64,000 nt of DNA, from assembly GCF_008327685.1 (NCBI RefSeq), contig NZ_BDDE01000010.1, forward strand, positions 1,302,001-1,366,000, written 5' to 3'. This stretch comes from Actinomadura sp. K4S16. GTDB lineage: Bacteria > Actinomycetota > Actinomycetes > Streptosporangiales > Streptosporangiaceae. This document shows, one piece after another, positions 7,540-15,253 of the stretch (position 1 is its first letter; each line of letters begins with the position of its first letter). The translations under genes and the position numbers were made by a program. The notes beneath the pieces were generated by a model, which was not told the DNA's origin, did no database searches, and saw nothing but the letters and a program-made list of their open reading frames with translations.

Positions 7540-9171
7540 TCAGAAGCCGCATGCCCTGCCGTTCAGCTGGCAGGACTTCGGGGTGGACGCCGTTCCGGCC
7601 GCGCCGTACTGGATGTCCCACGTCTCGCCGGGCGGGATCGCGGGGGCGCCGTCCAGGTTCCTGATCTCGACGGTGGAGCCGCCGTGCACGAGCCGCGCGC
7701 CCCAGATGTTCTTCACGTCCGCGCCCGGGGCCTTGAACGTCAGCTTCCAGGCCTTCATGGGCTTCTTGGTGCGGTTCGTGATGACCAACTTGCCCTCGAA
7801 GTACCCCTCGTCCTGCTGGACGAGCTGGTACGTGACGCCCTTGCCCTGCACCAGCGGCCCGACCGGGGCGGTGGTCGCCGGAGGCGGCGTGCCGGGCTGC
7901 TGCCCGCCCGGCTGCTGACCTCCGGGCGGCTGGGCGGACGGGCCTCCGGACTGCGGGGGCGTCGCGGGCGCGCCGCCGGGCGAGGGGGCGCCGGGGGACG
8001 CGGGCCCCGCGCCACCGCCCTCCGTCCCGGGCGTGCTCGCGGCCGGAGACGCCTGCCTGCCGTCCTTCCCCTTCGTGTCGGAGCCGCCGCCGAGCATCAG
8101 CACCGCGACGCCGGCCAGGACCAGGACCACCACCGCGGCGACCAGCCCGATGAGGATCATCGGCCGTCCCGAGCGGGACGGACGCGGCCCTCCGGGAAGC
8201 CCGCCGGACGGCGAGGCGACCGCGGGCGGCACCGGCGGGACGGTGGACTCGTTCGGCGGCATCGTGCCCTGGGCCGGAGGCATCGCGCCCTGGTGAGGGG
8301 GCGGCGTGCCCTGATGGGGAGGAGGCGGTGCGCCCTGGGCGGGAGGCGGTGTCGCGGGCATCGCGTAGGCGAACGCCGGCCCGCCCTCCGCCGGGGTCGC
8401 CGCCTCTGCCTCGGCGGCGAACTGCTCCGTCCACGGCGCCTCGGGGACCGCCGGCGGCGGCACCGGCGCGGCGGCCTGTGCCGCAACCTCCGCGGGCGGC
8501 GCCTGCTCCGAGGCGGGCACCTGCTGAGGGGGCTCCGGCTCGGAGAGGGGCGCCCGCTCGGGAGTGCGCTCCTGCTGGGGCACGGGCGCCTGAAGGGGAA
8601 CGGGCGCCTGGGCGTACACCGGCGCCGGGATCGCGCCGTGCTCGAAGGCCACCGGCTCCGGCTGGGGCGGGACGGACGATGCGGGCTCGGCGGGCTGCTT
8701 CATGGGGATGTCGGTGGCGGTGACCGACGCCTCGACCACGGTCGCGGGCGCCTCGACCACGGTCGCGGGCGCCTCGTCCTCGGCGTCCGGGGGCGGCGGC
8801 TTCTGGAAGGTGATGACGGGCGGGCCGTCCCCGAACGCCGCCGGTCCGTCCTCCGGGTCGTCGGCCAGGTCGTCGGCAGGGCCGTCCTGGTACGTCGTCT
8901 CGGGGTCGTCTTCGGGATCGTCCTCCGGGTCGTCGGCGGCGCCGGCGGGAAGGTCCTGGAACGTCACGCCGTCCATCCGAGTGGCGTCCTGGGACGTGGC
9001 GCCCGCGTCGAAGAGGGTGTCCACCGGCTCGTCCACGGCGGTCGCATCGGCCGCCGTGCCCGGCCCGGCCGGGTCCTCGGGCGCCGCGCCCTTCCCGGGG
9101 ACGCGGAACTCGGCGGTGGTCTTGTGGTCCGGGGGCACGTACCCGGGCTCCTCGCCGCTCAACTCGTCCAC
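7540..9171 (-). CDS. Membrane-anchored protein with C-terminal CBM2 domain
   Basis: The 543-residue protein has three parts. An acidic, Pro/Ala-rich region predicted to be cytoplasmic covers about 1-337. One membrane helix (about 338-360) begins MILIGLVAAVVVLVL. After a Pro/Gly/Gln-rich linker, the outer end (about 446-543) is a carbohydrate-binding module family 2 fold, with WKLTFKAPG, IWGARLVHGG and a closing GETWDIQYG segment. CBM2 modules bind cellulose, chitin or xylan. No catalytic domain is present, so the protein may attach the cell to polysaccharide or act in the wall. The two cysteines lie close together at the very end, unlike the usual CBM2 disulfide spanning the module. Confidence 0.8.
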   Translation of the reverse strand: MDELSGEEPGYVPPDHKTTAEFRVPGKGAAPEDPAGPGTAADATAVDEPVDTLFDAGATSQDATRMDGVTFQDLPAGAADDPEDDPEDDPETTYQDGPADDLADDPEDGPAAFGDGPPVITFQKPPPPDAEDEAPATVVEAPATVVEASVTATDIPMKQPAEPASSVPPQPEPVAFEHGAIPAPVYAQAPVPLQAPVPQQERTPERAPLSEPEPPQQVPASEQAPPAEVAAQAAAPVPPPAVPEAPWTEQFAAEAEAATPAEGGPAFAYAMPATPPPAQGAPPPPHQGTPPPHQGAMPPAQGTMPPNESTVPPVPPAVASPSGGLPGGPRPSRSGRPMILIGLVAAVVVLVLAGVAVLMLGGGSDTKGKDGRQASPAASTPGTEGGGAGPASPGAPSPGGAPATPPQSGGPSAQPPGGQQPGGQQPGTPPPATTAPVGPLVQGKGVTYQLVQQDEGYFEGKLVITNRTKKPMKAWKLTFKAPGADVKNIWGARLVHGGSTVEIRNLDGAPAIPPGETWDIQYGAAGTASTPKSCQLNGRACGF

Positions 9172-9246
9172 CTTCCGCTGTCGTCGACCTCATGGAGTCC
9201 GACGACGAGCATGGCGGATAGGTTCACATCCGGGGGCCTGAACGCG

Positions 9247-9615
9247 TCAGCCGGCCGGCGCCGGTTCGAGGCCGCGGCGGGCGGCCTGCCGCATCTGCCG
9301 GTTGAGCGTGGCGGTGATCAGCTCGATGGCGTCGGGGGTGGTGGCGTCCTGGGCGCCGCTGAGCCACCGGGTCGCCTCGGCCAGCAGCTCGTCGGCCGCG
9401 TCGTCGGCTCCGGCGTCGGCCATCCGCCCGAGGACGGCGCCGAGGCGCAGCGCGGCGTCGGCGCTCCCGGACTCGGCGGCGCGCCGGTACCAGTCGGCGG
9501 CCTGCTCCAGGTGGCCCTCGCGCTCGAACGTCTCGCCGAGGCCGAACGCCACGTCCGCCCAGGTCCCGTCCGTGGGACGCCCAAGGTCCTCGGGGCTCCA
9601 GGGTCGGACGGGCAT
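9247..9615 (-). CDS. Small TPR/Sel1-like repeat protein
   Basis: From ATG 9615 the protein has 122 residues. The centre (about 18-60) reads like Sel1/TPR helices, with FGLGETFEREGHLEQAADWY and AAESGSADAALRLGAV, followed by two further helices. Such repeats mediate protein contacts; no partner is evident. An in-frame extension to 9780 exists, but it is low-complexity sequence made from short upstream DNA repeats, so the inner ATG is preferred. The gene stands alone between the CBM2 gene and the acetyltransferase. Confidence 0.65.
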   Translation of the reverse strand: MPVRPWSPEDLGRPTDGTWADVAFGLGETFEREGHLEQAADWYRRAAESGSADAALRLGAVLGRMADAGADDAADELLAEATRWLSGAQDATTPDAIELITATLNRQMRQAARRGLEPAPAG

Positions 9616-9639
9616 ACGATCACTCCGGCAGGTCGGGTC

Positions 9640-9775
9640 ACTGACGTCGGTTCGCGGGAACACGGCGTCCTCACGGGAACACGGTTCAAATAACACAGCG
9701 TCTTCCAGCGCCACGGTGTCACAGGGACACGGCTTCACAGGACACAGCGTCGGTTCGAACACGGCACGCGAATAC
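9640..9775. repeat. Degenerate short repeats upstream of the TPR-like gene
   Basis: Read on the minus strand, this stretch holds several variants of GCCGTGTTC(GCG)GAACCGACG and of a CTGTGTCC/CCGTGTCC box. Three copies contain a GAACCG end. The spacing is irregular. It forms the region in front of the TPR-like gene and may hold binding sites, but no regulator can be named. Confidence 0.4.
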
Positions 9776-9867
9776 CGCACGCGTGCCGCGCGACTTCTAT
9801 AGTGGATCCTTCAACTGAAATCCGCCACCGGTTTCGCCGGATCGGCGGACTTTCTGCGCGACCGCAC

Positions 9868-9934
9868 CGGTGCTCACGGAAAGTTGCTCGTTTTCGAACG
9901 GGCGAGATGACTCCCCGGTCATCCGTGAGCACCG
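9868..9934. other. Possible three-way-junction RNA/DNA structure
   Basis: Perfect 13-base arms, CGGTGCTCACGGA (9868-9880) and its complement (9922-9934), enclose 41 bases. These bases hold two smaller hairpins: CTCGTT...AACGGGCGAG, and TGAC-TCCCCG-GTCA. The element starts 11 bases after the stop codon of the acetyltransferase gene. It could be a 3' end structure or terminator, although there is no U-run. Confidence 0.5.
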
Positions 9935-9945
9935 CGGCGACACGG

Positions 9946-10224
9946 CTAGCGCACCAGATCCTTGTAGTCCGGGTGCTTGCCGATCCACTTCTTGATGAAC
10001 GGGCACACCGGGACGACCGACAGGCCCTTGGCACGGACGTCGTCCAGAGCGCCCTGGGCCAGCGAGCTTCCCACGCCCTTGCCTCCGAACGCGGGGTCGA
10101 CCTCGGTGTGGATGAAGACGAGGGCGCCCTCTCCCCGCTCGTACTCGACGAACCCGGCGAGTTCGCCGTCCAGCCTGATCTCGTAGCGGCTCTGCTCGGC
10201 GTTGTCGGTGATCTCAGTGCTCAT
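9946..10224 (-). CDS. Small GNAT N-acetyltransferase, YjdJ-like
   Basis: The protein is only 92 residues and matches the minimal GNAT group (COG2388, GtkA/YjdJ type). The acetyl-CoA loop sits in HTEVDPAFGGKGVGSSLAQG (about 40-59), followed by a helix and the segment VVPVCPFIKKWIGKHPDY typical of this group. Substrates of these enzymes are mostly unknown. It precedes no obvious partner; cimA ends 37 bp upstream on the same strand, so it may be read from the cimA transcript. Confidence 0.88.
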   Translation of the reverse strand: MSTEITDNAEQSRYEIRLDGELAGFVEYERGEGALVFIHTEVDPAFGGKGVGSSLAQGALDDVRAKGLSVVPVCPFIKKWIGKHPDYKDLVR

Positions 10225-10260
10225 GCTCCGATAATGCCTGCGGCCGCCAGGAGATTCCCG

Positions 10261-11838
10261 TCAGCCCGCCTCGTAGCCGGCCCGGAGCAGGCAGTAGGTC
10301 ACGGCCTCCTCCAGCGCCTGCCAGGACGCGGCGATGACGTTGTCCTCGACGCCGACGGTCCCCCACTCGCGCTCGCCGTCGCTGGACTCGACCAGCACCC
10401 GGGTCCGCGCGTCGGTGCCGTGCGCGCCCTCCAGGATGCGGACCTTGTAGTCGACGAGTTCCAGCCGCGCCAGCTCCGGGTAGAGGCGGCCGAGCGCGAT
10501 CCGCAGCGCGTTGTCGAGGGCGTTGACGGGGCCGTTGCCCTCGCCGGTCGCGATGATCCGCTCGCCCTTGGCATGCAGCTTGACGGTGGCCTCGCTGACC
10601 ATGGACCCGTCCGGGCGGCGCTCGACGATCGACCGCCACGACTCGACCTCGAAGTGCCGCTGCCGGACGCCGGTCAGCTCCTCGCGCAGCAGGAGCTCGA
10701 ACGAGGCGTCCGCGGCCTCGAAGGTGTAGCCGGTGGACTCCAGCTCCTTCACCCTGTCCACTACTGCCTTGGCCTTCTCCCCGGACAGGTCGTAGCCGAG
10801 CTCTCGGCCCTTCAGCTCGACGGACGCGCGCCCGGCCATGCTGGACACCAGCATCCGCATGTCGTTGCCGACGGCGGCCGGGTCGATGTGCTGGTACAGG
10901 TCGGGGTCGATCTTGACGGCGGACGCGTGCAGCCCGGCCTTGTGCGCGAACGCGGACACGCCCACGTACGGCTGCTGCGAGCTCGGCGCGACGTTGGTGA
11001 CCTCGGAGACGGCGTGCGCGATCCGCGTCATCTCGGCGAGCTGGTCGCCGGAGACGAGGTCCATGCCGCGCTTGAGCTGGAGGTTCCCGACGACGGTGAA
11101 CAGGTTGGCGTTGCCGCTGCGCTCGCCGTAGCCGTTCGCGCAGCCCTGGACGTGCGTCGCGCCCGCCTTGACGGCGGCGAGCGTGTTGGCGACCGCGCAG
11201 CCGGAGTCGTCGTGGCAGTGGATGCCGACCCGGACGCCGTGGCCGACGACCTCGTGCACGACCTCGGCCAGCTCGTCCGGCAGCATGCCGCCGTTGGTGT
11301 CGCAGAGCGCGACGACGTCGGCGCCGGCCTCGGCGGCGGTGCGCACGGCCTCAAGCGCGTAGGCGCGGTTGGCCTTGTAGCCGTCGAAGAAGTGCTCGGC
11401 GTCCAGGAAGACCCGCTGGCCCTCCGCACGCAGGTGGGAGACCGTGTCGCGGATCATCGCGAGGTTCTCTTCCAGCGTCGTGCGGAGGGCCAGTTCGACG
11501 TGCCTGTCGTGACTCTTGGCGACCAGGGTCACGACGGACGCGCCGGAGTCGCGCAGAGCGGCGACCTGGGGGTCGTCGGCCGCCTTCACCCCGGCCCGGC
11601 GGGTCGCGCCGAACGCGGTGAGCCGCGCGTGCTTCAGGTCGAGCTCTGTTCGGGCCCGCCTGAAGAACTCGGTGTCCTTGGGGTTGGCGCCCGGCCAGCC
11701 GCCCTCGATGAAGCCGATGCCCAGGTCGTCCAGATGCCGCGCGATCGCGAGCTTGTCGGGCACGGAGAGGTTGAGCCCCTCCTGCTGCGACCCGTCGCGC
11801 AGGGTGGTGTCGTAGACGTGGAATGCGTCGCCTTGCAT
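10261..11838 (-). CDS. cimA: Citramalate synthase / LeuA-related acyltransferase
   Basis: The 525-residue protein begins VYDTTLRDGSQQEG and has the HMG-CoA-lyase-like barrel (to about 280) with metal ligands in HCHDDSGCAVANTLAA. The C-terminal half includes the LeuA regulatory fold. Length and the N-terminal motif fit the TIGR00977 citramalate synthase family, which condenses pyruvate with acetyl-CoA as the first step of a threonine-independent isoleucine route. Annotation as a divergent 2-isopropylmalate synthase remains possible. ATG 11838 is chosen. Upstream lie an intrinsic terminator, a leader peptide with Leu-Val-Ile-Ile codons and a palindromic operator, so transcription is probably attenuated by branched-chain amino-acid supply. 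Confidence 0.9.
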   Translation of the reverse strand: MQGDAFHVYDTTLRDGSQQEGLNLSVPDKLAIARHLDDLGIGFIEGGWPGANPKDTEFFRRARTELDLKHARLTAFGATRRAGVKAADDPQVAALRDSGASVVTLVAKSHDRHVELALRTTLEENLAMIRDTVSHLRAEGQRVFLDAEHFFDGYKANRAYALEAVRTAAEAGADVVALCDTNGGMLPDELAEVVHEVVGHGVRVGIHCHDDSGCAVANTLAAVKAGATHVQGCANGYGERSGNANLFTVVGNLQLKRGMDLVSGDQLAEMTRIAHAVSEVTNVAPSSQQPYVGVSAFAHKAGLHASAVKIDPDLYQHIDPAAVGNDMRMLVSSMAGRASVELKGRELGYDLSGEKAKAVVDRVKELESTGYTFEAADASFELLLREELTGVRQRHFEVESWRSIVERRPDGSMVSEATVKLHAKGERIIATGEGNGPVNALDNALRIALGRLYPELARLELVDYKVRILEGAHGTDARTRVLVESSDGEREWGTVGVEDNVIAASWQALEEAVTYCLLRAGYEAG

Positions 11839-11873
11839 GTGAGGAACCCCCAGAGGGCTCAGCGCCAGGGCAC

Positions 11874-11904
11874 AAAAAAGACCCCTCACGGACGTGAGAG
11901 GTCT
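11874..11904 (-). terminator. Attenuator terminator of cimA
   Basis: On the minus strand GACCTCTCACG and CGTGAGGGGTC form a hairpin followed directly by TTTTTT. It lies between the leader peptide and cimA. A competing pair of GC-rich segments around 11905-11945 (GGCGCGCCGGC/GCCGGCGCGC) can form the alternative structure expected of an attenuator. Confidence 0.85.
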
Positions 11905-11923
11905 GCGCGCCGGCGGTGTCCCG

Positions 11924-11968
11924 TTAGCTGCCGGCGCGCCAGCCGATAATCACGAGGCTGTGGCGCAT
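11924..11968 (-). CDS. Leader peptide of the cimA attenuator
   Basis: A 14-codon ORF reads MRHSLVIIGWRAGS with consecutive Leu-Val-Ile-Ile codons. It sits 43 bases downstream of the GTCTC-N7-GAGAC palindrome and just upstream of the terminator hairpin. No clear Shine-Dalgarno site is seen, so it may be translated from a near-leaderless transcript. Ribosome stalling at these codons when branched-chain amino acids are scarce would prevent terminator formation. Confidence 0.8.
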   Translation of the reverse strand: MRHSLVIIGWRAGS

Positions 11969-12011
11969 GATGCGCCCAGTCTGCCACACCGTCCGAAGAT
12001 CTGGGACATCC

Positions 12012-12028
12012 GTCTCACATGCCGAGAC
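12012..12028. promoter_or_regulatory. Palindromic operator GTCTC-N7-GAGAC, cimA
   Basis: The 17-mer GTCTCACATGCCGAGAC is symmetrical in its 5-base arms. It lies 43 bp upstream of the cimA leader-peptide start, just upstream of the expected -35 region. Related sites precede the ilvB leader, the orphan leader at 18.1 kb and leuB. Confidence 0.7.
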
Positions 12029-12060
12029 GAGCGGCAGGTCGGCGGCGGACACGGCGCGGC

Positions 12061-12164
12061 GGCGCGGCCCGGCGGCGCGGCCCGGCGGCGCGGCCCGGCG
12101 GCGCGGCCCGGCGGCGCGGCCCGGCGGCGCGGCCCGGCGGCGCGGCCCGGCGGCGCGGCCCGCC
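12061..12164. repeat. 13-bp minisatellite, eight tandem copies
   Basis: The unit GGCGCGGCCCGGC repeats eight times without interruption. It fills the space between the end of ilvE (12192) and the cimA operator (12028). The period is not a multiple of three, so all six frames stay open with 13-residue Arg/Ala/Pro/Gly repeats; none of these is a credible gene. Copy number is likely to vary between strains. Confidence 0.9.
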
Positions 12165-12191
12165 ACGGGCGCGCGCCGCCGGCGGCGCCGA

Positions 12192-13295
12192 TCAGACGAT
12201 CTTGTGGACCCAGCCGTACGGGTCGGGACGGGTGCCGTACTGGATGCCGACGAGCTCCTGGCGCAGCCGCATCGAGACCTCGCCGGGCTCGCCGTCGCCG
12301 ATCGTCCACTCGCGGTCCCGGCCCTTGACCCGGCCGACCGGGCTGATGATCGCGGCGGTGCCGCAGCCGAACACCTCGGTGATCTCGCCGGACCGGCAGC
12401 CCTCCTCCCACTCGTCGATGCTGATCTTGCCTTCCTCGGTGGGGACGCCGAGGTCGGGCGCCAGCTTGAGCATCGAGTCGCGGGTGACCCCGGCCAGCAG
12501 CGTGCCGGTGAGCGCGGGGGTGAGGAGCCGGGCCTGCGCGCCGGAGCCGTAGACGAACATCAGGTTCATCGAGCCGACCTCCTCGACCCAGCGGTGCTCC
12601 ACCGCGTCGAGCCAGACGACCTGGTCGCAGCCCTGCGCGACGGCCTCGGCCTGGCCGGCGAAGGACGCGGCGTAGTTGCCGCCGAACTTCGCCTCGCCGG
12701 TGCCGCCGGGCGCCGCGCGCGTGTAGTCCTGCGACAGCCAGACCGAGACGGGCTTGATGCCGCGCGGATAGTAGAGGCCGGACGGGGACGCGATGACCAT
12801 GAAGAGGAACTCGTTCGCCGGGCTGTTGACGCCGAGCGCGCGGGTGGTGGCGAACATGAAGGGCCGCAGGTAGAGGCTGTGCCCCTCGGTGTCGGGCACC
12901 CAGTCCTTGTCGGTGCGGACGAGCAGCTCGACGGCGTCCACGAACAGCTGCTCGGGGATCTCCGGCATCGCCATCCGCCTGGCGGACCGGTTCATCCGCG
13001 CCGCGTTCATGTACGGCCGGAAGGTGACGACCGAGCCGTCCGGCTGCTTGTAGGCCTTGAGGCCCTCGAAGAGCTCCTGGGCGTAGTGGAACACCTGCGA
13101 GGCCGGGTCCATCGGGATGGGCCCGTAGGGTTCGAGCTTCGCGTCGTGCCAGCCGCGCTCGGCCGAGTACCGGATCGTGACCATGTGGTCGGTGAAGTAC
13201 CGGCCGAAACCGGGATCGGCCAGGATCCGCGCGCGTTCGTCGGCGGTCGCGGGCCGCTCGGTGCGCGTGATCTCGAATTCCAGGGTGTCGCTCAT
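12192..13295 (-). CDS. ilvE: Branched-chain amino-acid aminotransferase
   Basis: The 367-residue class IV PLP aminotransferase starts at ATG 13295 (MSDTLEFEI). It carries LFEGLKAYKQPDGSVVTFRP, typical of IlvE, then FGGNYAASFAGQ following the PLP lysine region, and VFGCGTAAIISPVG near the cofactor phosphate site. It catalyses the reversible last transamination giving Val, Leu and Ile with glutamate as donor. It lies between leuB and cimA on the same strand, 175 bp after leuB and its terminator, so it is probably transcribed on its own. The minisatellite follows its stop codon. Confidence 0.95.
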   Translation of the reverse strand: MSDTLEFEITRTERPATADERARILADPGFGRYFTDHMVTIRYSAERGWHDAKLEPYGPIPMDPASQVFHYAQELFEGLKAYKQPDGSVVTFRPYMNAARMNRSARRMAMPEIPEQLFVDAVELLVRTDKDWVPDTEGHSLYLRPFMFATTRALGVNSPANEFLFMVIASPSGLYYPRGIKPVSVWLSQDYTRAAPGGTGEAKFGGNYAASFAGQAEAVAQGCDQVVWLDAVEHRWVEEVGSMNLMFVYGSGAQARLLTPALTGTLLAGVTRDSMLKLAPDLGVPTEEGKISIDEWEEGCRSGEITEVFGCGTAAIISPVGRVKGRDREWTIGDGEPGEVSMRLRQELVGIQYGTRPDPYGWVHKIV

Positions 13296-13416
13296 CGCGG
13301 TTCGTCCTCTCGCGGATCGCCCAGGCGGCCCCATCGCCGCATCGGCTTCCTAGTCCCCATTGTCCTACTTCGTCTAGACCTGCTCCTCCATGCGGCGCCA
13401 CCCGGGCAGGACATGC

Positions 13417-13449
13417 GAAAACCGGGCGCGCCGCGAGGGCACGCCCGGT
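13417..13449 (-). terminator. Intrinsic terminator after leuB
   Basis: On the minus strand ACCGGGCG and CGCCCGGT form a stem with a 13-base loop, followed by TTTTC. It begins 22 bases beyond the leuB stop codon. Confidence 0.75.
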
Positions 13450-13470
13450 CTGGCCGGAGGCGGCGTGCCC

Positions 13471-14520
13471 CTAGCCGGATACTCGCTTGGCGATCGCGTC
13501 GCCGATCTGGGACGTGGACCGGGCGCCGAGCGCGGCGCGCTCGGCCAGGTCGTCCGAGACGGCCTGCTCGACGCGGCGGGCGGCGTCGCCCTCGCCGACG
13601 TGGTCGAGCAGCATGGCGACCGACAGGATCGTGGCGGTCGGGTCGGCCTTGCCCTGCCCGGCGATGTCGGGGGCGCTGCCGTGCACCGGCTCGAACATCG
13701 AGGGCGCGGTGCGGTCGGGGTTGACGTTGCCGGACGCGGCGAGCCCGATGCCGCCCGCGATCGCGGCGCCGATGTCGGTGATGATGTCGCCGAACAGGTT
13801 GTCGGTGACCACGACGTCGAACCGCTGCGGCCGGCTGACGAAGAACATCGTGGCGGCGTCGACGTGGCAGTAGTCGGTGGCGACCTGCGGGTACTCCTCG
13901 GCGACCCGCTTCAGCGTCCGCTGGTAGAGGTCGCCGGCGAAGGTGAGGACGTTGTCCTTGTGGACGAGCGTGAGCTTCTTCCGCGGCCGCGACGCCGCGA
14001 CCTCGAACGCGTACCGGACGACCCGCTCGACGCCGTAGGCCGTGTTGACGCTCTCCTGCGTGGCGACCTCGTGCGGGGTGCCCTTGCGCAGGACTCCCCC
14101 GACGCCGGTGTACGGGCCCTCGGTGCCCTCCCGGACGACGACCATGTCGATGTCGTCGGGGGTCACGCCGGCCAGCGGCGTGCTGACGCCCGGGAACAGC
14201 TTCACCGGGCGCAGGTTGACGTAGTGGTCCAGCTCGAACCGGGTCCGCAGCAGCAGCCCGCGCTCCAGCGTCCCGCTCGGCACGCTCGGGTCGCCGACGG
14301 CGCCGAGCAGGATGACCTCCTGCTCGCGCAGCTCGTCCAGGACCGAGTCGGGCAGCGTCTCCCCCGTGCGGTGCCAGCGGGCGGCGCCCAGGTCGTAGGA
14401 CGTCTGCTCGAACGTGAGGTCGCCGGACACGGCGTCGAGGACCTTGAGCCCCTCGGCGACCACCTCGGGGCCGATCCCGTCACCCGGGATGACGGCCAGA
14501 CGAATGCTGCGCGAAGCCAT
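13471..14520 (-). CDS. leuB: 3-isopropylmalate dehydrogenase
   Basis: The 349-residue protein has the isocitrate/isopropylmalate dehydrogenase fold. [17 protein letters not shown] lies near the N terminus, and the decarboxylase/NAD site [17 protein letters not shown] at about 240. The acidic [21 protein letters not shown] region at about 275 marks NAD preference. It oxidatively decarboxylates 3-isopropylmalate in leucine synthesis. leuC and leuD are not in the window. A degenerate copy of the branched-chain palindrome ends about 40 bp upstream of the ATG, with a TAGAGT -10-like element close to the start, so the mRNA leader must be very short. Confidence 0.96.
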   Translation of the reverse strand: MASRSIRLAVIPGDGIGPEVVAEGLKVLDAVSGDLTFEQTSYDLGAARWHRTGETLPDSVLDELREQEVILLGAVGDPSVPSGTLERGLLLRTRFELDHYVNLRPVKLFPGVSTPLAGVTPDDIDMVVVREGTEGPYTGVGGVLRKGTPHEVATQESVNTAYGVERVVRYAFEVAASRPRKKLTLVHKDNVLTFAGDLYQRTLKRVAEEYPQVATDYCHVDAATMFFVSRPQRFDVVVTDNLFGDIITDIGAAIAGGIGLAASGNVNPDRTAPSMFEPVHGSAPDIAGQGKADPTATILSVAMLLDHVGEGDAARRVEQAVSDDLAERAALGARSTSQIGDAIAKRVSG

Positions 14521-14558
14521 GCGCGCACTCTACTGCAAACGTCTCAGTGCTTGGGCTT

Positions 14559-14575
14559 TCGTCTCATATTTCGGT
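14559..14575. promoter_or_regulatory. Degenerate palindromic operator, leuB
   Basis: The sequence GTCTCATATTTCGGTCA keeps the left arm and the ATAT centre of the GTCTC-N7-GAGAC family but has a poor right arm. It is 38-40 bp upstream of leuB. A second GTCTC half-site occurs at 14539-14543. It is accepted only because the distance to the start matches the stronger sites at ilvB and cimA. Confidence 0.45.
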
Positions 14576-14578
14576 CAT

Positions 14579-15253
14579 TCAACGCGCCAGCCCGCAATCG
14601 CCGCACATGCCGCCACCGGGGACCCGGTAGTACAGGCAGCAGTTGTTTCGAACGTACCCGCGCGGCCCGAAGGCACCCGTCCCGGCCAGCGGTTCGCGCG
14701 CGAGCAACTCCCGCACGATCGCGACCCGTCCGGGATCGTCCGGCCCGACGTTCAGGCTCCCGGCGAGGGCGGACGCGGCATTGCCCCACACCAGCCCGTC
14801 CGCGAGCCTGACGAAGCCCAGCATCGCCTCCCGCAGAGGGCGCAGCAGCCCGTCCACGACCATGGGGAGAACGATCTCAGCGGCCTCGGCCACGTCCTCC
14901 GCACGCCACCCCCGGGGATCGGGAACCCCCAGCGCGATCGGCTCCCCCGGTGCCCACCGCCATCGCAGCCCCGACAGATCGGGGACGACCCCGAGGGCCG
15001 CCGCCGCGACGACCGGCGACCACACCCGCGCCGCGAGCCCCTGGAAGAGCAGCGAGGCGGCCACACGGACCTCGTCCGTCCCGAGCCGTCCGGCATAGTC
15101 GCGGGCCGCCTCCCGCAGCACCTCGGCGTCCCCGGGGAACACCCGCCAACCAGGCCCGTCCGAGGGCTCCGTGACGAGCTCGAAGTACGGCCCGATCCCC
15201 GCAACGCGCCGCAACACGTCCCGGACCTCAACACCCTCGACCTGCCCCGCCAC
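14579..15253 (-). CDS. FhuF-like (2Fe-2S)-binding protein
   Basis: The protein has 224 residues from GTG 15253; a GTG at 15217 has a better-placed GAGG and would give 212. The C terminus holds NNCCLYYRVPGGGMCGDC, the CC-x10-CxxC arrangement that binds a 2Fe-2S cluster in FhuF-type siderophore reductases (FhuF_C). The preceding helical domain matches actinobacterial relatives. The likely role is release of iron from ferric siderophores by reduction in the cytoplasm. Its start overlaps or closely follows the sigJ stop, so it is probably cotranscribed with the epimerase and sigma-factor genes. Confidence 0.82.
   Translation of the reverse strand: MAGQVEGVEVRDVLRRVAGIGPYFELVTEPSDGPGWRVFPGDAEVLREAARDYAGRLGTDEVRVAASLLFQGLAARVWSPVVAAAALGVVPDLSGLRWRWAPGEPIALGVPDPRGWRAEDVAEAAEIVLPMVVDGLLRPLREAMLGFVRLADGLVWGNAASALAGSLNVGPDDPGRVAIVRELLAREPLAGTGAFGPRGYVRNNCCLYYRVPGGGMCGDCGLAR

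Noticed and set aside
6097..9693. A 1198-codon plus-strand frame
   Set aside because: It is the antisense of DUF2461, the fumarylacetoacetase-family and CBM2 genes, with high-GC codon bias producing a long stop-free shadow.
9868..9934. Hammerhead or other self-cleaving ribozyme
   Set aside because: The three-way junction lacks the CUGANGA and GAAA core on either strand.
12019..12180. Open frames with Arg/Ala/Pro/Gly-rich 13-residue repeats on both strands
   Set aside because: They arise from the 13-bp minisatellite, which leaves every frame open; there are no start signals or family features.
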